NCBI GenBank assembly: GCA_028023455.1
Contig: JAQFVV010012535.1
Location: forward strand, 620,001 to 684,000
Length of the DNA: 64,000 bases
From: Epiperipatus broadwayi
Lineage: Eukaryota; Onychophora; Udeonychophora; Euonychophora; Peripatidae
Direction: 5' to 3'
The position numbers were made by a program, and so were the translations under genes. Below are positions 22,933-34,190 of the stretch, piece by piece (position 1 is the stretch's first letter; every line of letters begins with the position of its first letter). The notes beneath the pieces are model-generated. The model was given only the letters and a program-made list of their open reading frames with translations, was not told the origin of the DNA and did no database searches.

Positions 22933-24600
22933 GATGAACACAGAAAGTAAAGAGAATCTCCCTGATGAAGGACAACAGTGAGAAGATAATAATCCCAAAG
23001 CAGATCAACAACAAGCACAGAAAATGAAGGAGGCTCCCATGCTAGTCCAGCTATTGGAAATGTTGAAAGAACAAAGAGAAGAAGAAAACAAACAAAAAAG
23101 ATGAACAAAGATACATAGAGCATAAACAAAGAGAAGAAGATAACAAAAAAAAAGATGAACAAAGAGCAGAAGATATCAAACAAAGAAAAATGATAACAAA
23201 AAAGAGATAAACAAAGAGAAGAAGATAATAAAAAAGAGATGAACAAAGAGAAGAAGATAACAAACAATGAGAAAAGATAACAAAAAAAGAAATAAACAAT
23301 GAGATAACAAATAATGAGAAGAAGATAACCAAAAAAGAGAGGAACAAAGAGAAGAAGATAATAAACAAGCAATAGAAGCAAACCAAAGAATAGAAAAACA
23401 AATCAAAGAAGCAATGGAAAATCAAAATGAAAAGTTTGAACAAATAATTAAGCAGATAAATGACCAAATATTGAAAATAAAGGAAGAGGTCAGGGGGAAG
23501 TTAAAGGGTCCCCAAAAGAGGAAGGGGTCAAGATGCCCCAAATTTGTGAAGCCATGGATATGAAAATTGAAGAAATCCAAGGATCCATGCAGGAGCAGAT
23601 GGACAGTCTGACCACCCAAGTGAGAGAACTGAAGGTAAAAATTAGCTATGCATTTCCAGTAAGGAAAGGGACAACAGCAGTCCCAAACAAAATTCAAAAA
23701 GCAAATGGTAGAAAAATTAACCAAGAAGTACCAGTGAACAATTATATGCCAGGAATCATGAATCAATTCCTTAAGTTACTAGTATTTTTGGGATACCTTC
23801 ATGAAATACCCATTGAATACATAAAAAGCTTAGACCAGTACTTCAGTATTAATGCAGTATCTGAGGACACAAAACTGGCAATAGCCTGCAGCCATTTACA
23901 GTGCCACTCAAGCCTGGTGGGATTCATTGTTTAGCCAACTGACCAATTTCATGGATTTTAAAAAGGCACTTATAAGCTGATACTGGAGTAACGACTGTCA
24001 AGAGAAGATCAAGTATAGAGTAGCCCAGGAAAATACCCATCTGGTGAACCATACACACCCTTCTTCAGAAAACAAGTGGCCAAGTTAAGGTCCCTGACAG
24101 CAGACCCATTATTGGAATTTCAAATCAACAGGTTGATCCACCACAGTTTCCCAACATATGTCAAAAGAATGCTAATTGGGATGGACCACCGGTCCATTAA
24201 GCAGGTAGCCAAATTGTTAACAGCATATGACAACTGTGGTACCTCAACTACCAATAAAAAAGGAGGATCCAAGCTTCCAAATAGAGCCATATAGGAGAGA
24301 TGATGGGCCAAGGGTAGGTGCTATCCATTATAAGAGGAAATCTCCTCCACAATACTATAACAATTATAAAACACCACCATGGTATCATTAGCAAAGAAAT
24401 GAAGCACCACCATGAAAGAGAAGAAGATATTCAACAGGTGAAATGCATAGCCCATATCAGACCCATATCATCAAAAAATCACGCAGTAGTGATGAGCTAC
24501 AGAGAAGTGTGGATAAGGAAGCAAGCCACCATGATGATATCTGGGCTGAAAAATGATCAAAGACAAGATAATATAGGAGTCCATCACCTCAAAACATGAA
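22933..24600 (+). pseudogene. E2 gag, heavily decayed
   Basis: It starts MMNTESKENLPDEGQQ and passes into low-complexity AACAAAGAGAAGAAGATAAC-type repeats (23080-23400) that encode a charged E/K/Q-rich helix with many frame changes. The open segment 23533-23934 carries the capsid-like part (PIEYIKSLDQYFSIN, IACSHLQC), paralleling the E1 gag. Segment 24076-24294 carries MAKLRSLTA and SIKQVAKLLTAY, paralleling the E1 TIEQVAELLT. A basic, His-rich tail follows. Long minus-strand frames across the repeats are shadows. Confidence 0.75.
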
Positions 24601-25265
24601 AAATTATCATCAGAGAACTGATCATGATTTTCAGTCTCCCAAAGCTGGATGTAGTTATATCTTAGAACAATGAAGATAAGGTAGTTGATGAAAGTGGTAT
24701 GTGAGCAGGGCAAAAGTGATGCATGAATTTGTACTTTACATGTTTATGGTGGGTGGATGGTGAAGCAGGGCTGCTTGGATGCATTATCTTCATGATGCTC
24801 TGAAGTAGTATATGCTCAGCACTATCTAGACTTAGATATTGAGCTCCCAAGGTAGTCCAGCAGTGTAAATGTAGACCTCATGAATAGGTCTTGGTCTCAT
24901 GAATAGACCTCATCTATAGCCCCTAAGACTCACAAGAGATGAGCAGGGCTGACTCTATGCCTGATATTTTTTCTGGATACTACTCCTTGTGGATGATCTG
25001 TCTAAGTTCTTAGAAGGGGCAGTGCTTAAAAATGAGGTATTTACTTGCAGCATCATTGGGCCTTGTGTGCTGGTAGTCCATGTTTGGCCATCTATTTGTC
25101 CTGACATTGGAGGGTGCAGTTCACATACTAAATTTTCCCATCTCATTTTTACATATTCATCAGCCTATCTCTCTGCAAGTAAAGAGCCAACAATAATAAA
25201 ATGATAGTGTGTGGAATAAAATCATATTTCCCGGCAATTTCATCCCAAAATTTAGCAGGAGATAA
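24601..25265 (+). other. E2 interior where pol would be expected
   Basis: About 660 bp between the gag relic and the right LTR. No protease, RT, RNase H or integrase motif is readable on either strand. A small repeat of CTCATGAATAG (about 24877-24907) is present. A purine-rich stretch, TTAGCAGGAGATAA, ends next to the right LTR and may be the polypurine tract. Confidence 0.6.
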
Positions 25266-27730
25266 TGAAACAATCAAGTTGTTTCACATGTATAATTTGA
25301 AGTTCCTCCCCCACTGTCGAGATAAAATTTAAAAAAAGCTGACACGGTTTCAAAAATAAAAGTTGAAATGGGGAAATAAAGAGATGACAGCAATTTAAAA
25401 ATTAATATTTAAAAATATTAAAAGTACTATTAAAATGCAATATTTTGCAAAAGTTTAAAGTTTACAGATTATCAAAAAGAAGGCTGTACTTAATGATTAA
25501 TAAAAAATAAAGATTGCCATGGGCTTAAAAATCAATAGCTGTTTTGCCAAAAACATTAGATAAGAGTTAATAAATAGGGAAGTAGAAAAGCATAAAGAGA
25601 TAAATAGGGAAGTAGAGATTGCTTAAGGGATTTTCATAGCAGACATACAGTCAGAACACATCAAGACTGTTATTAGAAAAAGCCATATTATACTAATACT
25701 AGCCCAACAAAGCTTGGAAAACAGTGAACAATAAAAAGAAGGAACTTATAACTAATAAAAGATTAAATGAAGAAACAAGTGGTTAAAATATTATATCTTC
25801 AAATGTCTGAATAATTGAAAATAGCTTTCTCTCTCTCTCTTTCTCTCAGTTCAGCTATGAAGTAAAATAAATCAAAGCCTGTGAACTGCCCATCAGCTTG
25901 TCAAGCTCTCAGAACCCCTCATTGATTGGAAAAGTGATAGAATGAATTGCCTCTGGAACCAGCAGATATAGGTTCAGGTAGAAAAATTGTACAGATTTTA
26001 TAACCTGTTATGATAAGTAAAAATATTTCAGAAATTGTTATTTCTTAAGTTAAAATATGATATAATATAATGAAATGTTGCTTTTAAATTAATTGATTGT
26101 AAGTAATACAAAAGGGAAATATATTTAAAAATGTAACGCAGTGGAGTAATCGATGAAATAAAAATATTTTGGAAGATATGTTTATTAAGATAATCTATGA
26201 TTTAATAAAATGTCATTTTCTGGATTGATTGATTATTAAAATGCTTTTAAATAATAAGAAAACAAAATGATTTTTTCTGAATAACCGTCATGATTTTTTT
26301 TAAAAAAAACTTTGATAGAATGAATTGCCTCTGGAACCACACATACTTAAATTAAGGAAGTGTTTGTATATGTGAATTAAGGAATAATAATATGTTCTTC
26401 CAAATAATGATTTTAAAATGTATTGATCTAATGAATAAGTGGTTCAAACCAAATCTCTTTCAAATAATGACTTTTAAAATACATTGATATGGTGAATAAG
26501 TTGTTTAAACCCACACTGAATATGAAATAATAATAAATCTCTTCCAAATAATGGTTTTAAAATGTATTGATCTGATGAATAAGTGGTTCAAACCCACACA
26601 GAATATATTAAATAATAATAAATCTCTTTCAAATAATGACTTTAAAATACATTGATATGGTGAATAAGTGGTTTAAACCTACACTGAATATGAAATAATA
26701 ATAAATCTCTTCCAAATAATGATTTACAAATGTATTGATCTGATGAATAAGTGGTTCAAACCCACACTGAATACATTAAGTAATGATAAATCTCTTTCAA
26801 ATAATGACCTCAAATGGTATTGATATGGTGAATAAGTGGTTCAAACCCACACTAAATATTAGTAATAATAAATTTCTTTCAAATAATGACTTCAAATTTG
26901 TATTGATATGATAAATTAGTGGTTCAAGACCACACATGTATGATATGTAAAATAAAAATTAATACTTTATGAGATTCATGGATTAAAACATATTTCTTGA
27001 TACATGGGTTAAAATAAGTATTTCAAGAGACTTGGATTAAAATCAATACTCCAACATACCTGGATTAGAATAAATACTTTGGGATTCCTGGATTAAAACA
27101 CATAATTCTCGATACTGGATTAAAGTAAATACTTCAAGATGCTTGAATAGAATGAACACTTCAAGATACCTAAATAAATTAATTAATGCTATACACATGG
27201 ATAAGTATCCATGCCAATGAGGGAGCTTTAGACCTAGAAGGACAATTTCCATTCACAAACAATCAGAAAACATCCATCATGTGCACACACATGGGAAGAC
27301 AGCCAGTATAGAGACTGTCTGCAAACTTTTTCTTCTTCTTCTTTAAGAACTTTAAGTCATATTGTTGTTAAATAAAATTATTGTTTCAAAATAAACTATA
27401 TTTTTGACAAATTTTATTTTCATCATTCATCCATTTATGCACTGGTTCACAAGAATCTCATGCCTCCTGAGCTATGTTCAGCATAACCAGATAATGGTAA
27501 GTAAGGTTGTAGTAAGATGAAACTCTAGTGGTGCCATTTGAGAAACCAAACAGATAAATTTCTAGATGCTTCCAGTCTCTATGGCATTACATCCTCTGAT
27601 GTGCAGGAAATATTGTCATAGGTGGGGTAATATCTGCATTGGGGAATGCCAATCGATAGTTCCTTCCTGCAACATGCTCATCAGGAAATAGTTATAACTG
27701 ATGTAAAGAGGTTGGATGGGCCATCCAGTT

Positions 27731-27733
<3 letters not shown>
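25266..27733 (+). mobile_element. E2 right LTR
   Basis: It begins TGAAACAATCAAGTTG and matches the left LTR throughout, ending CCATCCAGTTACA before ATAT. It carries seven of the 82-bp units (26385-26945) and the 31-bp-unit array (about 26955-27175). A local duplication of GATAAATAGGGAAGTAGA appears near 25565-25615, which the left copy lacks. Confidence 0.88.
26385..27175 (+). repeat. Expanded tandem arrays inside the E2 right LTR
   Basis: Seven units of about 82 bp (five in the left LTR), with alternating TTCC/TTTC subtypes that suggest duplication of a two-unit block, followed by the 31-bp-unit array. Copy number differs between sister LTRs, so the change happened after insertion or at reverse transcription. 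Confidence 0.85.

Positions 27734-27796
<63 letters not shown>
27734..27796. repeat. (TA)n at the E2 right edge
   Basis: An uninterrupted TA array starts directly after the LTR terminus TTACA. It may be the remains of the target microsatellite. Confidence 0.95.
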
Positions 27797-27799
<3 letters not shown>

Positions 27800-28957
27800 T
27801 AGCAGTGCCTCCTACTTTACCACTAGGACTGATATTAACATTTTTAATCATTTTAATGATTAATCCATTATGCATAAAAAACTAACCAGAATATGTGGGA
27901 TAAATCCATTCAAACACATTTTCTAGGTTCTTTTCATTTCAATGATAGTCATGCTGAGCACAAATAAATTGCTGTTCCAAATCCAGTTCTAGCCAAATCA
28001 TTAAAAGTTGTATTTCCACAAGTAAAGATGACAACTAAGCATTTCCAACTTATAAAATCTGCCTCCATCACTTTTCAAAACTCTCAATGAACATCTCTAG
28101 GTAAAAGAATTGAAAAGTGAATTGAAATTGGAATTGTTATATATAGTACTTAAATATGCAAATGTAATCCAGACACATATTACTACTCTCCCAGTTACTA
28201 AATTAGATGACCATTGACATAAGACATTCTTATAATTCAGCCCTACATTAAGTAACGGAAGATAAAAAGAAGGGAAACAGAAAATACCATTCGTATTACA
28301 AAATCCCAGCTACTTTTTGTTCAACTTATAATTTATTCTACAAAGCAACAAAAGGTATTCTTGATCACAATTAACTTTTATATCCAAAGATCAATCCAAT
28401 ATCCATAACCTTTGGAGCTTATTGTTCATTAATAACCTAAATAAAGCAATTTGACAGATGTTAATAAGTCTATCATATAGTACTTACTGATTACAAATGT
28501 TTACAGATGGCTTTGAAATAAAGATATCATCGATCATTTTCAATCATTATTAATCCACTCCCAAGTTTAATTCCATTTTTTCAATCCATATTTTTTTTCT
28601 ATAATAGCTCTGAAAACTTTTTTATTAACATCACACATAAAATTCTTTTTCAGGATCTTAAGACTTTAGTTGTTTATTAATTATCTAGTTTGTTGTAAAG
28701 ATTGTACAACCCAACTATAGTTTAGATTTTTGTTTATTAAAGTATCAGTTATATGTCTTTGCATTTTAAATATTTTATATTCAACTATTTCTTATTAAGC
28801 TAATATATATGCTACATTTTTATATATGGCCTGAAGTTTTTAATATTGCTCGTCTATTAAATGCGTAAGTCTTAGCTTTAAACGCATTTATTAAAAAAAA
28901 AAATTAAACATACTTATTAGAATTTGTCTGAAGATTTGTAATGATGATATATTATAA
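27797..28957. other. AT-rich intergenic DNA, nothing recognisable
   Basis: No coding frame, RNA gene or repeat partner was recognised. Confidence 0.5.
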
Positions 28958-29448
28958 GATGTGATATGTTGGAATATTTCCATCACATGAGTGAGTGTTG
29001 AATGTATAGAAAATTTTAAACTTTATTTAAACTTTCCAAATACAAACAACTTGTTAGTAATAACACACAAATAGACAACACAGGTTAATAATTACACAAC
29101 TTAGAAGTTAAAGTCTCACCTTTAGATTCTTGAATATCGAATTTAAGGAAAACGCTCTAAACAACTGGCCTTTGGCAGAATAGCTCAGTTGGTTGGAGCG
29201 TTTGCTTTAAATTCGATATTTAAGAATCTAAAGGTGTGAGTTCAACTTCTAAGCGAATATTGTCACTATGCATATAGGCCAGCAACACCTGAAGAAGAGT
29301 GGAGAATAATACTACTCAAAACTTTGTGTAATTACTAACCTGTGTTGTCTATTTGTGAGTTATTACTAACAAGTTCTTTGTATTTGGAAAGTTTCTATAC
29401 ATTCAACATTCACTCACAGAAGATGGAAATAGTCCAACATATCACATC
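28958..29448. mobile_element. Palindrome of two head-to-head tRNA-derived units
   Basis: The left arm (28958-29166) is the reverse complement of most of 29187-29448, separated by a 20-base centre. Outer ends read GATGTGATATGTTGGA and its complement. Each arm reads outward as a tRNA-like head (GTTG..TTRGAGCGTTT), a conserved CTTTARATTCGATATT segment, AGAATCTAAAGGTG, a B-box-like TTCAACTTCTAAG, then a unique tail with CCTGTGTTGTCTATTTGTG. The right arm has about 70 extra bases (29254-29323). The arms are very similar, so the structure is young or maintained. Confidence 0.85.
29177..29253 (+). repeat. tRNA-like unit at the palindrome centre
   Basis: TAGCTCAGTTGGTTGGAGCG (29181-29200) is a near-canonical tRNA D-arm/A-box. 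It is followed 36 bases later by GTGTGAGTTCAACTTCTA, a B-box-like T-arm. The anticodon-arm region is longer than in a plain tRNA and no clear acceptor stem closes it, so I read it as a tRNA-derived SINE head, not a gene. Confidence 0.6.
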
Positions 29449-30145
29449 TAATACTTATTAGAAATCTTTTCTTTTTTGTTCGAGCCCATTTGAATTTTCC
29501 TTTTAATATTAAGTTACTTCCATCAAAAGTATTTCATCCAAGTTTAATTCTACGATAAATTAGATCCATGTTTTTATTTGTATTAATAATCTGACCAATG
29601 TTGCTGTTGTACAAGGAAAAAAATCAATTACTGATTCTAATTCAGATGTTGAAAGAAAAAATATAATGTATTTCTATGCCAGGTGCACATAATCATTATT
29701 TCTGAATGGTTATAATACTTTTTACATGTTAGGCATTATGAATACAAGTAAGTAAATTTACAACATAAATTTTGGATCGTAAGTTTTGAAATAGATAGTA
29801 AGAATTTACGATAAATATTCAAACATTCTTTGAACATTTTAAAATTTTATTCAATTAGTTTGAAATATTTTTTTTTATTAAAATAAAAATCAATACAGGA
29901 ACTTTTATTTCAGAATAAGCCACTCTTGCTTTCATTGAAATCTTAATAGGTAATTGGTCCTATATATTTTTCATTCATTTTATTGTCTATTGTTTACGTT
30001 ATTAATCCTGGTTAAGATCAAAAGGATGCATTATATTAATGCATTTCTATTACAATAATAGTAGATGTCATTATCACGTGGTTTAACGAAATTATTTTTT
30101 TATTGTTCAAGAAATTTCGAGATTGTTTTTTTTTTTAACGTCGAT
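29449..30145. other. AT-rich DNA upstream of the LRR gene
   Basis: No open frame or repeat partner was recognised. The last 25 bases form a T-rich tract leading to the AG at 30146. Confidence 0.5.
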
Positions 30146-30181
30146 AGGAAAATGAAGATTCCTTTAAAATTTACATTTTAA
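30125..30181 (+). promoter_or_regulatory. Possible 3' splice site and short upstream ORF
   Basis: A run of 12 T followed by AACGTCGATAG (AG at 30146-30147) looks like a splice acceptor, which would imply an upstream non-coding exon. An ATG at 30152 opens a nine-codon frame closing at 30181, before the main ATG at 30219; such upstream frames can damp translation. Both are inferences from short motifs. Confidence 0.3.
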
Positions 30182-30218
30182 CGAGTCAAAATTAATAATC
30201 AAAAAAGGACACTGATAC

Positions 30219-31643
30219 ATGATGCCTAAGAAAAACAAAATATGTTATTTAGAAACATTATGCTTAAAAAAGTTATCTGCAATAATTTCTAAGATAAATA
30301 GAACGACGAACATTCTTTTTGAGAAATACCTTTTAAAATTCTATAGAACCAGGAACCTGCAAAACATTTTACCTCCATTAGTATTTCAAAAACTATTTGA
30401 AGCATTATCTAGATGTAAAAGTTTGAGTACTTGGAATAAATATTGTTTTTTTGCTCAAAATTTTGAACAGATAAATTATATTAAACTACCTGAAATTTTA
30501 ATTCAATATATTATAAGTCATAGAGTCCAAGTTCAGATTCTTAATCTGGAGAGATGTCACTTTCTTTCAATAAGAGATTTAAAGGCATTAATTATATGTC
30601 TTTCTTCTATAGTGTCTTTAAACATTTCTAAAACTAAATGCAATGATGATGTACTTACTGCCATATTTGAAACATGTGATAAATTAACACATCTAGATGT
30701 TTCTTATACATCTATTACCCAGGCCGCTTTCTGTAATCTATGTATAGAAAACCGTTTGCCGATTGCTAATCAGCTTCTGACCTTTAATTTGTTCAGTAAT
30801 CAAATGAAGTTAAAGAGCTTGCTTACTATTGGAAACTATTTTGTTAATTTACGCTTTATTAAGTATAGTATTTATCGTATTTGGCATCGCCTTACATTTC
30901 CGTTCAATTTCGATATTGACTACTTTAATAATACAATTTTTGGAGATCTCACGTATTCTCAATTATCACTATTTGAAAAAGTGAATCCATTTTTGCGCAA
31001 AACAATGTTGATAGTGAGCGGTGAAAGAGATTTACCAGAATATAGATTTAAGTGCTTGCTCCATCTCTCTCTTGATATTTCAATATTTACCACGGAAGAT
31101 GATGTTATTGAAATTTTAAATTTGTGTCAACCCAAAATAAAATCTTTAATATTGTCTGGACCTAAAATAAATGTTTATGAACTTGCAAAATATTGCAATG
31201 AAGTGCAGGAAATTAAACTTAATTTTAAAATCCTTACTTTTATTGAAAATATACCTTTTTCTCATCAACCCTTTAGAAATGTTATTTCTTTAACTCTGAG
31301 TTCAATGCTAGATAAAATGCCTGAAAATGTGGATAGTTTAAAGTATATTTTACTTTCGTGTGTAAACCTTAGGTATCTGCACTTAGAATCAGCTGGAAGA
31401 ATTTCTAATAAAGTACTTTCTGATATTATCAAAAGTAATCGATGGTTGAGTTTAAAAATTTTAAAATTACATAAAATGAATTACTTAAATTGGAAGTTTA
31501 TAAAGCATTTACTTTCTCTTAAGAATGTTCCATTGAAATATATTGAAATAAAAGAATGCATTAATTTACCAAAAAAATATTTAGCAATGTTTTATCAACA
31601 TGTACATAAAAATAATTTATGTGTAAAAATTAAATTTGTTTGA
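30219..31643 (+). CDS. Leucine-rich-repeat protein, uncharacterised, single exon
   Basis: An uninterrupted frame of 474 codons, the only long non-transposon frame in the window. The N-terminal 100 residues (LETLCLKKLSAIISKI, LPPLVFQKLFEALSRC) have the layout seen before the repeats in many metazoan LRR adaptor proteins of the ZYG11 or F-box/LRR kind. From about residue 105, LRR-like turns follow (VQILNLERCHFLSIRDLKAL, VSLNISKTKCNDDVL, LTHLDVSYTSITQAAF). Later repeats lie at about 280-460 (IKSLILSGPKIN, LRYLHLESAGRISNKVL, LKILKLHKMNYLNW). No signal peptide or membrane segment is evident, so it is probably intracellular; substrate recognition in a ubiquitin ligase is possible but unproven. A second ATG follows at 30222. 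AATAAA occurs at 31780 and 31967. Confidence 0.8.
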   Translation: MMPKKNKICYLETLCLKKLSAIISKINRTTNILFEKYLLKFYRTRNLQNILPPLVFQKLFEALSRCKSLSTWNKYCFFAQNFEQINYIKLPEILIQYIISHRVQVQILNLERCHFLSIRDLKALIICLSSIVSLNISKTKCNDDVLTAIFETCDKLTHLDVSYTSITQAAFCNLCIENRLPIANQLLTFNLFSNQMKLKSLLTIGNYFVNLRFIKYSIYRIWHRLTFPFNFDIDYFNNTIFGDLTYSQLSLFEKVNPFLRKTMLIVSGERDLPEYRFKCLLHLSLDISIFTTEDDVIEILNLCQPKIKSLILSGPKINVYELAKYCNEVQEIKLNFKILTFIENIPFSHQPFRNVISLTLSSMLDKMPENVDSLKYILLSCVNLRYLHLESAGRISNKVLSDIIKSNRWLSLKILKLHKMNYLNWKFIKHLLSLKNVPLKYIEIKECINLPKKYLAMFYQHVHKNNLCVKIKFV

Positions 31644-31779
31644 AACATACCCAACTACTGTAATGCTTTGATATATTGAAAAAAGCTTTGTAGAAAAATA
31701 TCAGTGAAAAAATTTGATATCGAATTTTATTTTTAAAAATGTCTTTAAAAATAGAATGAGTTGAAAAAGTGTATAATTT

Positions 31780-31785
31780 AATAAA
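31780..31785 (+). promoter_or_regulatory. Candidate poly(A) signal for the LRR gene
   Basis: AATAAA lies 137 bp after the stop codon; a second AATAAA is at 31967-31972. The spacing suits a short 3' UTR, but the hexamer is common in such AT-rich DNA. Confidence 0.35.
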
Positions 31786-32168
31786 TTGTAAAGAGATTAT
31801 CTTAATATAAATTAATATATTGTAAAAAAATTATTGTATTGTATTTTGTGATTTTTTAATATTTATATATAATTAAAGTTGTAATGTAATTGTAATTATA
31901 ATGTTTATATTTATATATGTAAATTTGATCTAGCAGATTAGTGAAATATAAAAAAAACAGATTATGAATAAAGGACTTTTTAAAATTATTAATTTATATT
32001 GTGATAGTTTATGATATTAATTTCTTTATACATGCATCTAATATGTCTTTTATTCATAAGTAATTATTTTTATTGTAACTTAACCTGATAGATCTATTCT
32101 ATACAGATATAGAATTCCCGAAAAGAAAACAATATTTTCCCTTATCAAAATCAACTGTTTGTATTTTT

Positions 32169-33285
32169 GACAAATCAATTAGCAGCACCTAAAGACCAAA
32201 ATCACAGCACTCTTTTACCATCAATAAAGATGGGCTCCAAAGGAAAAAAAGATGACTTTGTGAACAAAAACATGTTAAAATCATCAAAGCTAAAAGTTGT
32301 AAACAGGATGTGTGCAGCAGATCAAAATCAGGGAGGGGGTACAAAAAGCAAACACATCTTGTTTCTTGCAAGCCAGATCCTCATCTGTCAAAAACAGTCC
32401 ACCATAAAACTGATTCCTCCATGAAGTCATACAAAATGTGCTAAGCCATGTCACCAGCACACTGAACTGCAGCAATTTGTGCAAGTAGAGAAGAGTTCAC
32501 TTGCCAATGGTCCCCCCTCCCAAAGTTCTAGAACATATTATTAAGTATAATCAGACCATCCTCAAATGCCTGTCAGTCTGATAGTAGCAGGGGGCAGACC
32601 AAGTCACCATGAGCAGATAAAAGTCAAAATGGATGAGCAATGTTCCAAGATGATTAGACTTGGTCTCCTGACTGTACAATTATAAGAATATTGTATGCTT
32701 ACCATGAACATGGAAATTCCCCTTGTTTGATGCACCATGTAAACACCTAAAACATTAGCTTCATAGTTACACACCACATAGGACATTCAGCAGATAGAAA
32801 AATAAAAAAGATGGGAATGATAAACTGAGAAGTTAAAGGTTATTAAGAATAAAAACAGTGTTAAACATTCTATTTTATTCTTGTCCATGACTATGGAGGT
32901 ATTGTACCATATGTGATCTGGCACAAACCTTGCACAACTCTAACCCATCAAACTCTCAAAAAGAAAATAAATATTTTCTTTTCCCAAATATCATCTGATT
33001 ACACCTCTTTAGACAACATAGGTTATATATTTCTCCCAAATTAAAGAGATCAAAAGAAAGAGATAAATAAAATAACCAAATTCCACTTTGATCCCCACCA
33101 AGATAAAAATACAAATTCTTAAGACAAACCAATTAGATGCACTTAAAGGCTAAAGCCAGAGCATTCTTTCACTGTCAGTAAAGATGGCCACCAAAGTTGA
33201 CAAAGACGACCCTGCAAACAAAAATATGTTAAAATTGTCATGTCAAAGGATGTAAATGGATGTGAGTGGCAAAATCAGTCTAAAC
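32169..33285 (+). repeat. Duplicated unknown repeat, about 160 bp, copies 950 bp apart
   Basis: Copy 1 (32169-32330) and copy 2 (33122-33285) share the series GACAAAYCAATTAG, a CACTCTTT/CATTCTTT segment, AAAGATGGSCWCCAAAG, GACSWYSYKGYRAACAAAAA and ATGTTAAAATYRTCA. The sequence between (32330-33120) is less AT-rich than its surroundings, yet no domain is readable. The pair may be ends or segments of an old transposon. Short frames at 32167-32484 lack motifs. Confidence 0.5.
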
Positions 33286-33765
33286 TTACCTTGTGGCACC
33301 CTCTATTTCTAAAAAATAAAAAACCAATTTCCAGTAAAAGAGAATAAAACATTGCTGTATAAAGTAATACATTGGTATAATTATTTATTAAATTTATGTT
33401 GACATTGATGATAAGCAAAAAAATTATTTTGCACTAAAGAGTTATCATTAAAGCTTAGCTTCTAAATCATTGTATAGTTTGATATACCGACTTGATATGC
33501 ATATGTTTACTTTGTTCTTCATTTCCTTTAAATTGTGATAGCACATGATTTTTCACATGAATTGATAACTAAAAATGAGAAGTCATGATCATCATTTGAT
33601 GACTTTAGGTCATTAGCATTTAATAAATATATAAATAGTAGTGCATACTATTATTGAGATGGGCAGCCAATTATGAAGTCTGTATAGAAAATTCATACTT
33701 AATCTTAACTACCAAGCATTCCAATATATAAATTAGAACCCCAATGTGAGAATCCATGTCTACCA
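33286..33765. other. AT-rich DNA, nothing recognisable
   Basis: No frame, RNA or repeat partner recognised. Confidence 0.5.
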
Positions 33766-33777
33766 ATATATATATAA

Positions 33778-33823
<46 letters not shown>

Positions 33824-33893
33824 TATATATATATATATATATACCCGTCATATATACGTTATATATATATATATATATATATGGTATATATTT
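33766..33893. repeat. Interrupted (TA)n cluster
   Basis: Several TA arrays separated by short breaks such as TACCCGTCATATATACG. They end about 100 bp before the SINE-like array. Confidence 0.9.
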
Positions 33894-33992
33894 AATAAAT
33901 AATGATTGTTTTTAATATTAATTAAAAATTTGAAGCCACATTATATATATATAAATTAATGCATATATCGGCTTTTTTTCAGCATCGTCTGG

Positions 33993-34076
33993 GAAGCAAA
34001 CCTGCAAACCCAGAACAACTGCTTGTAACATGGCTGTGCTGACCTCTTGACCACCTATGCTTGAAAATTCAGTTTA
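33993..34076 (-). repeat. tRNA-Val-like SINE unit, copy a
   Basis: On the minus strand it reads AGGTGGTCAAGAGGTCAGCA (D-arm/A-box-like), an anticodon region with TTACAAGCAG, and a T-arm/B-box-like GGGTTTGCAGGTTTGC. The loop CTTACAA in the better copy c (copy a reads GTTACAA) would give anticodon UAC. The CAGTTTATTAATTTAGTGAT flank is shared with the next copy. Confidence 0.55.
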
Positions 34077-34096
34077 TTAATTTAGTGATATCTTAT

Positions 34097-34160
34097 CAAA
34101 CCCGGGACAACTGCTTATAAGGCTGCTGTGCTGACCTCTCGATCACCAATGCTTGACAAT
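34097..34160 (-). repeat. tRNA-Val-like SINE unit, copy b (truncated)
   Basis: It matches copies a and c from GGACAACTGCTT to ATGCTTGACAATTCAG but lacks the B-box end. The same downstream spacer (TTTATTAATTTAGTGATAT) follows, so the copies form a tandem series and are not independent insertions. Confidence 0.55.
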
Positions 34161-34190
34161 TCAGTTTATTAATTTAGTGATATTTTACAC

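Larger units (their letters stand above)
20227..27733 (+). mobile_element. E2: gypsy-like LTR element with gag remnant but no pol
   Basis: Direct repeats 20227-22552 and 25266-27733 flank a 2.7-kb interior. The left LTR is followed after two bases by TGGCACCCTAAACATGAGG, a good tRNA-Lys-type primer-binding site. The interior has a gag relic clearly related to that of E1, then about 660 bp with no RT, RNase H or integrase motif. ATAT flanks both ends (before 20227 and after 27733), and the right end abuts a (TA)n array, so it probably inserted into a TA microsatellite. It looks like a non-autonomous relative that relied on pol supplied by another element. Confidence 0.88.

Noticed and set aside
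22911-23467. Long minus-strand frames rich in Phe, Leu and Ser opposite the E2 gag repeats
   Set aside because: They overlap each other in several frames and mirror the AAGAAGATAAC-type repeats of the plus-strand gag relic, so they are repeat shadows.
29177-29253. Functional tRNA gene
   Set aside because: The A- and B-boxes are good, but the acceptor stem does not pair and the anticodon region is too long. The partner arm is an inverted copy, so a SINE-derived unit is more likely.
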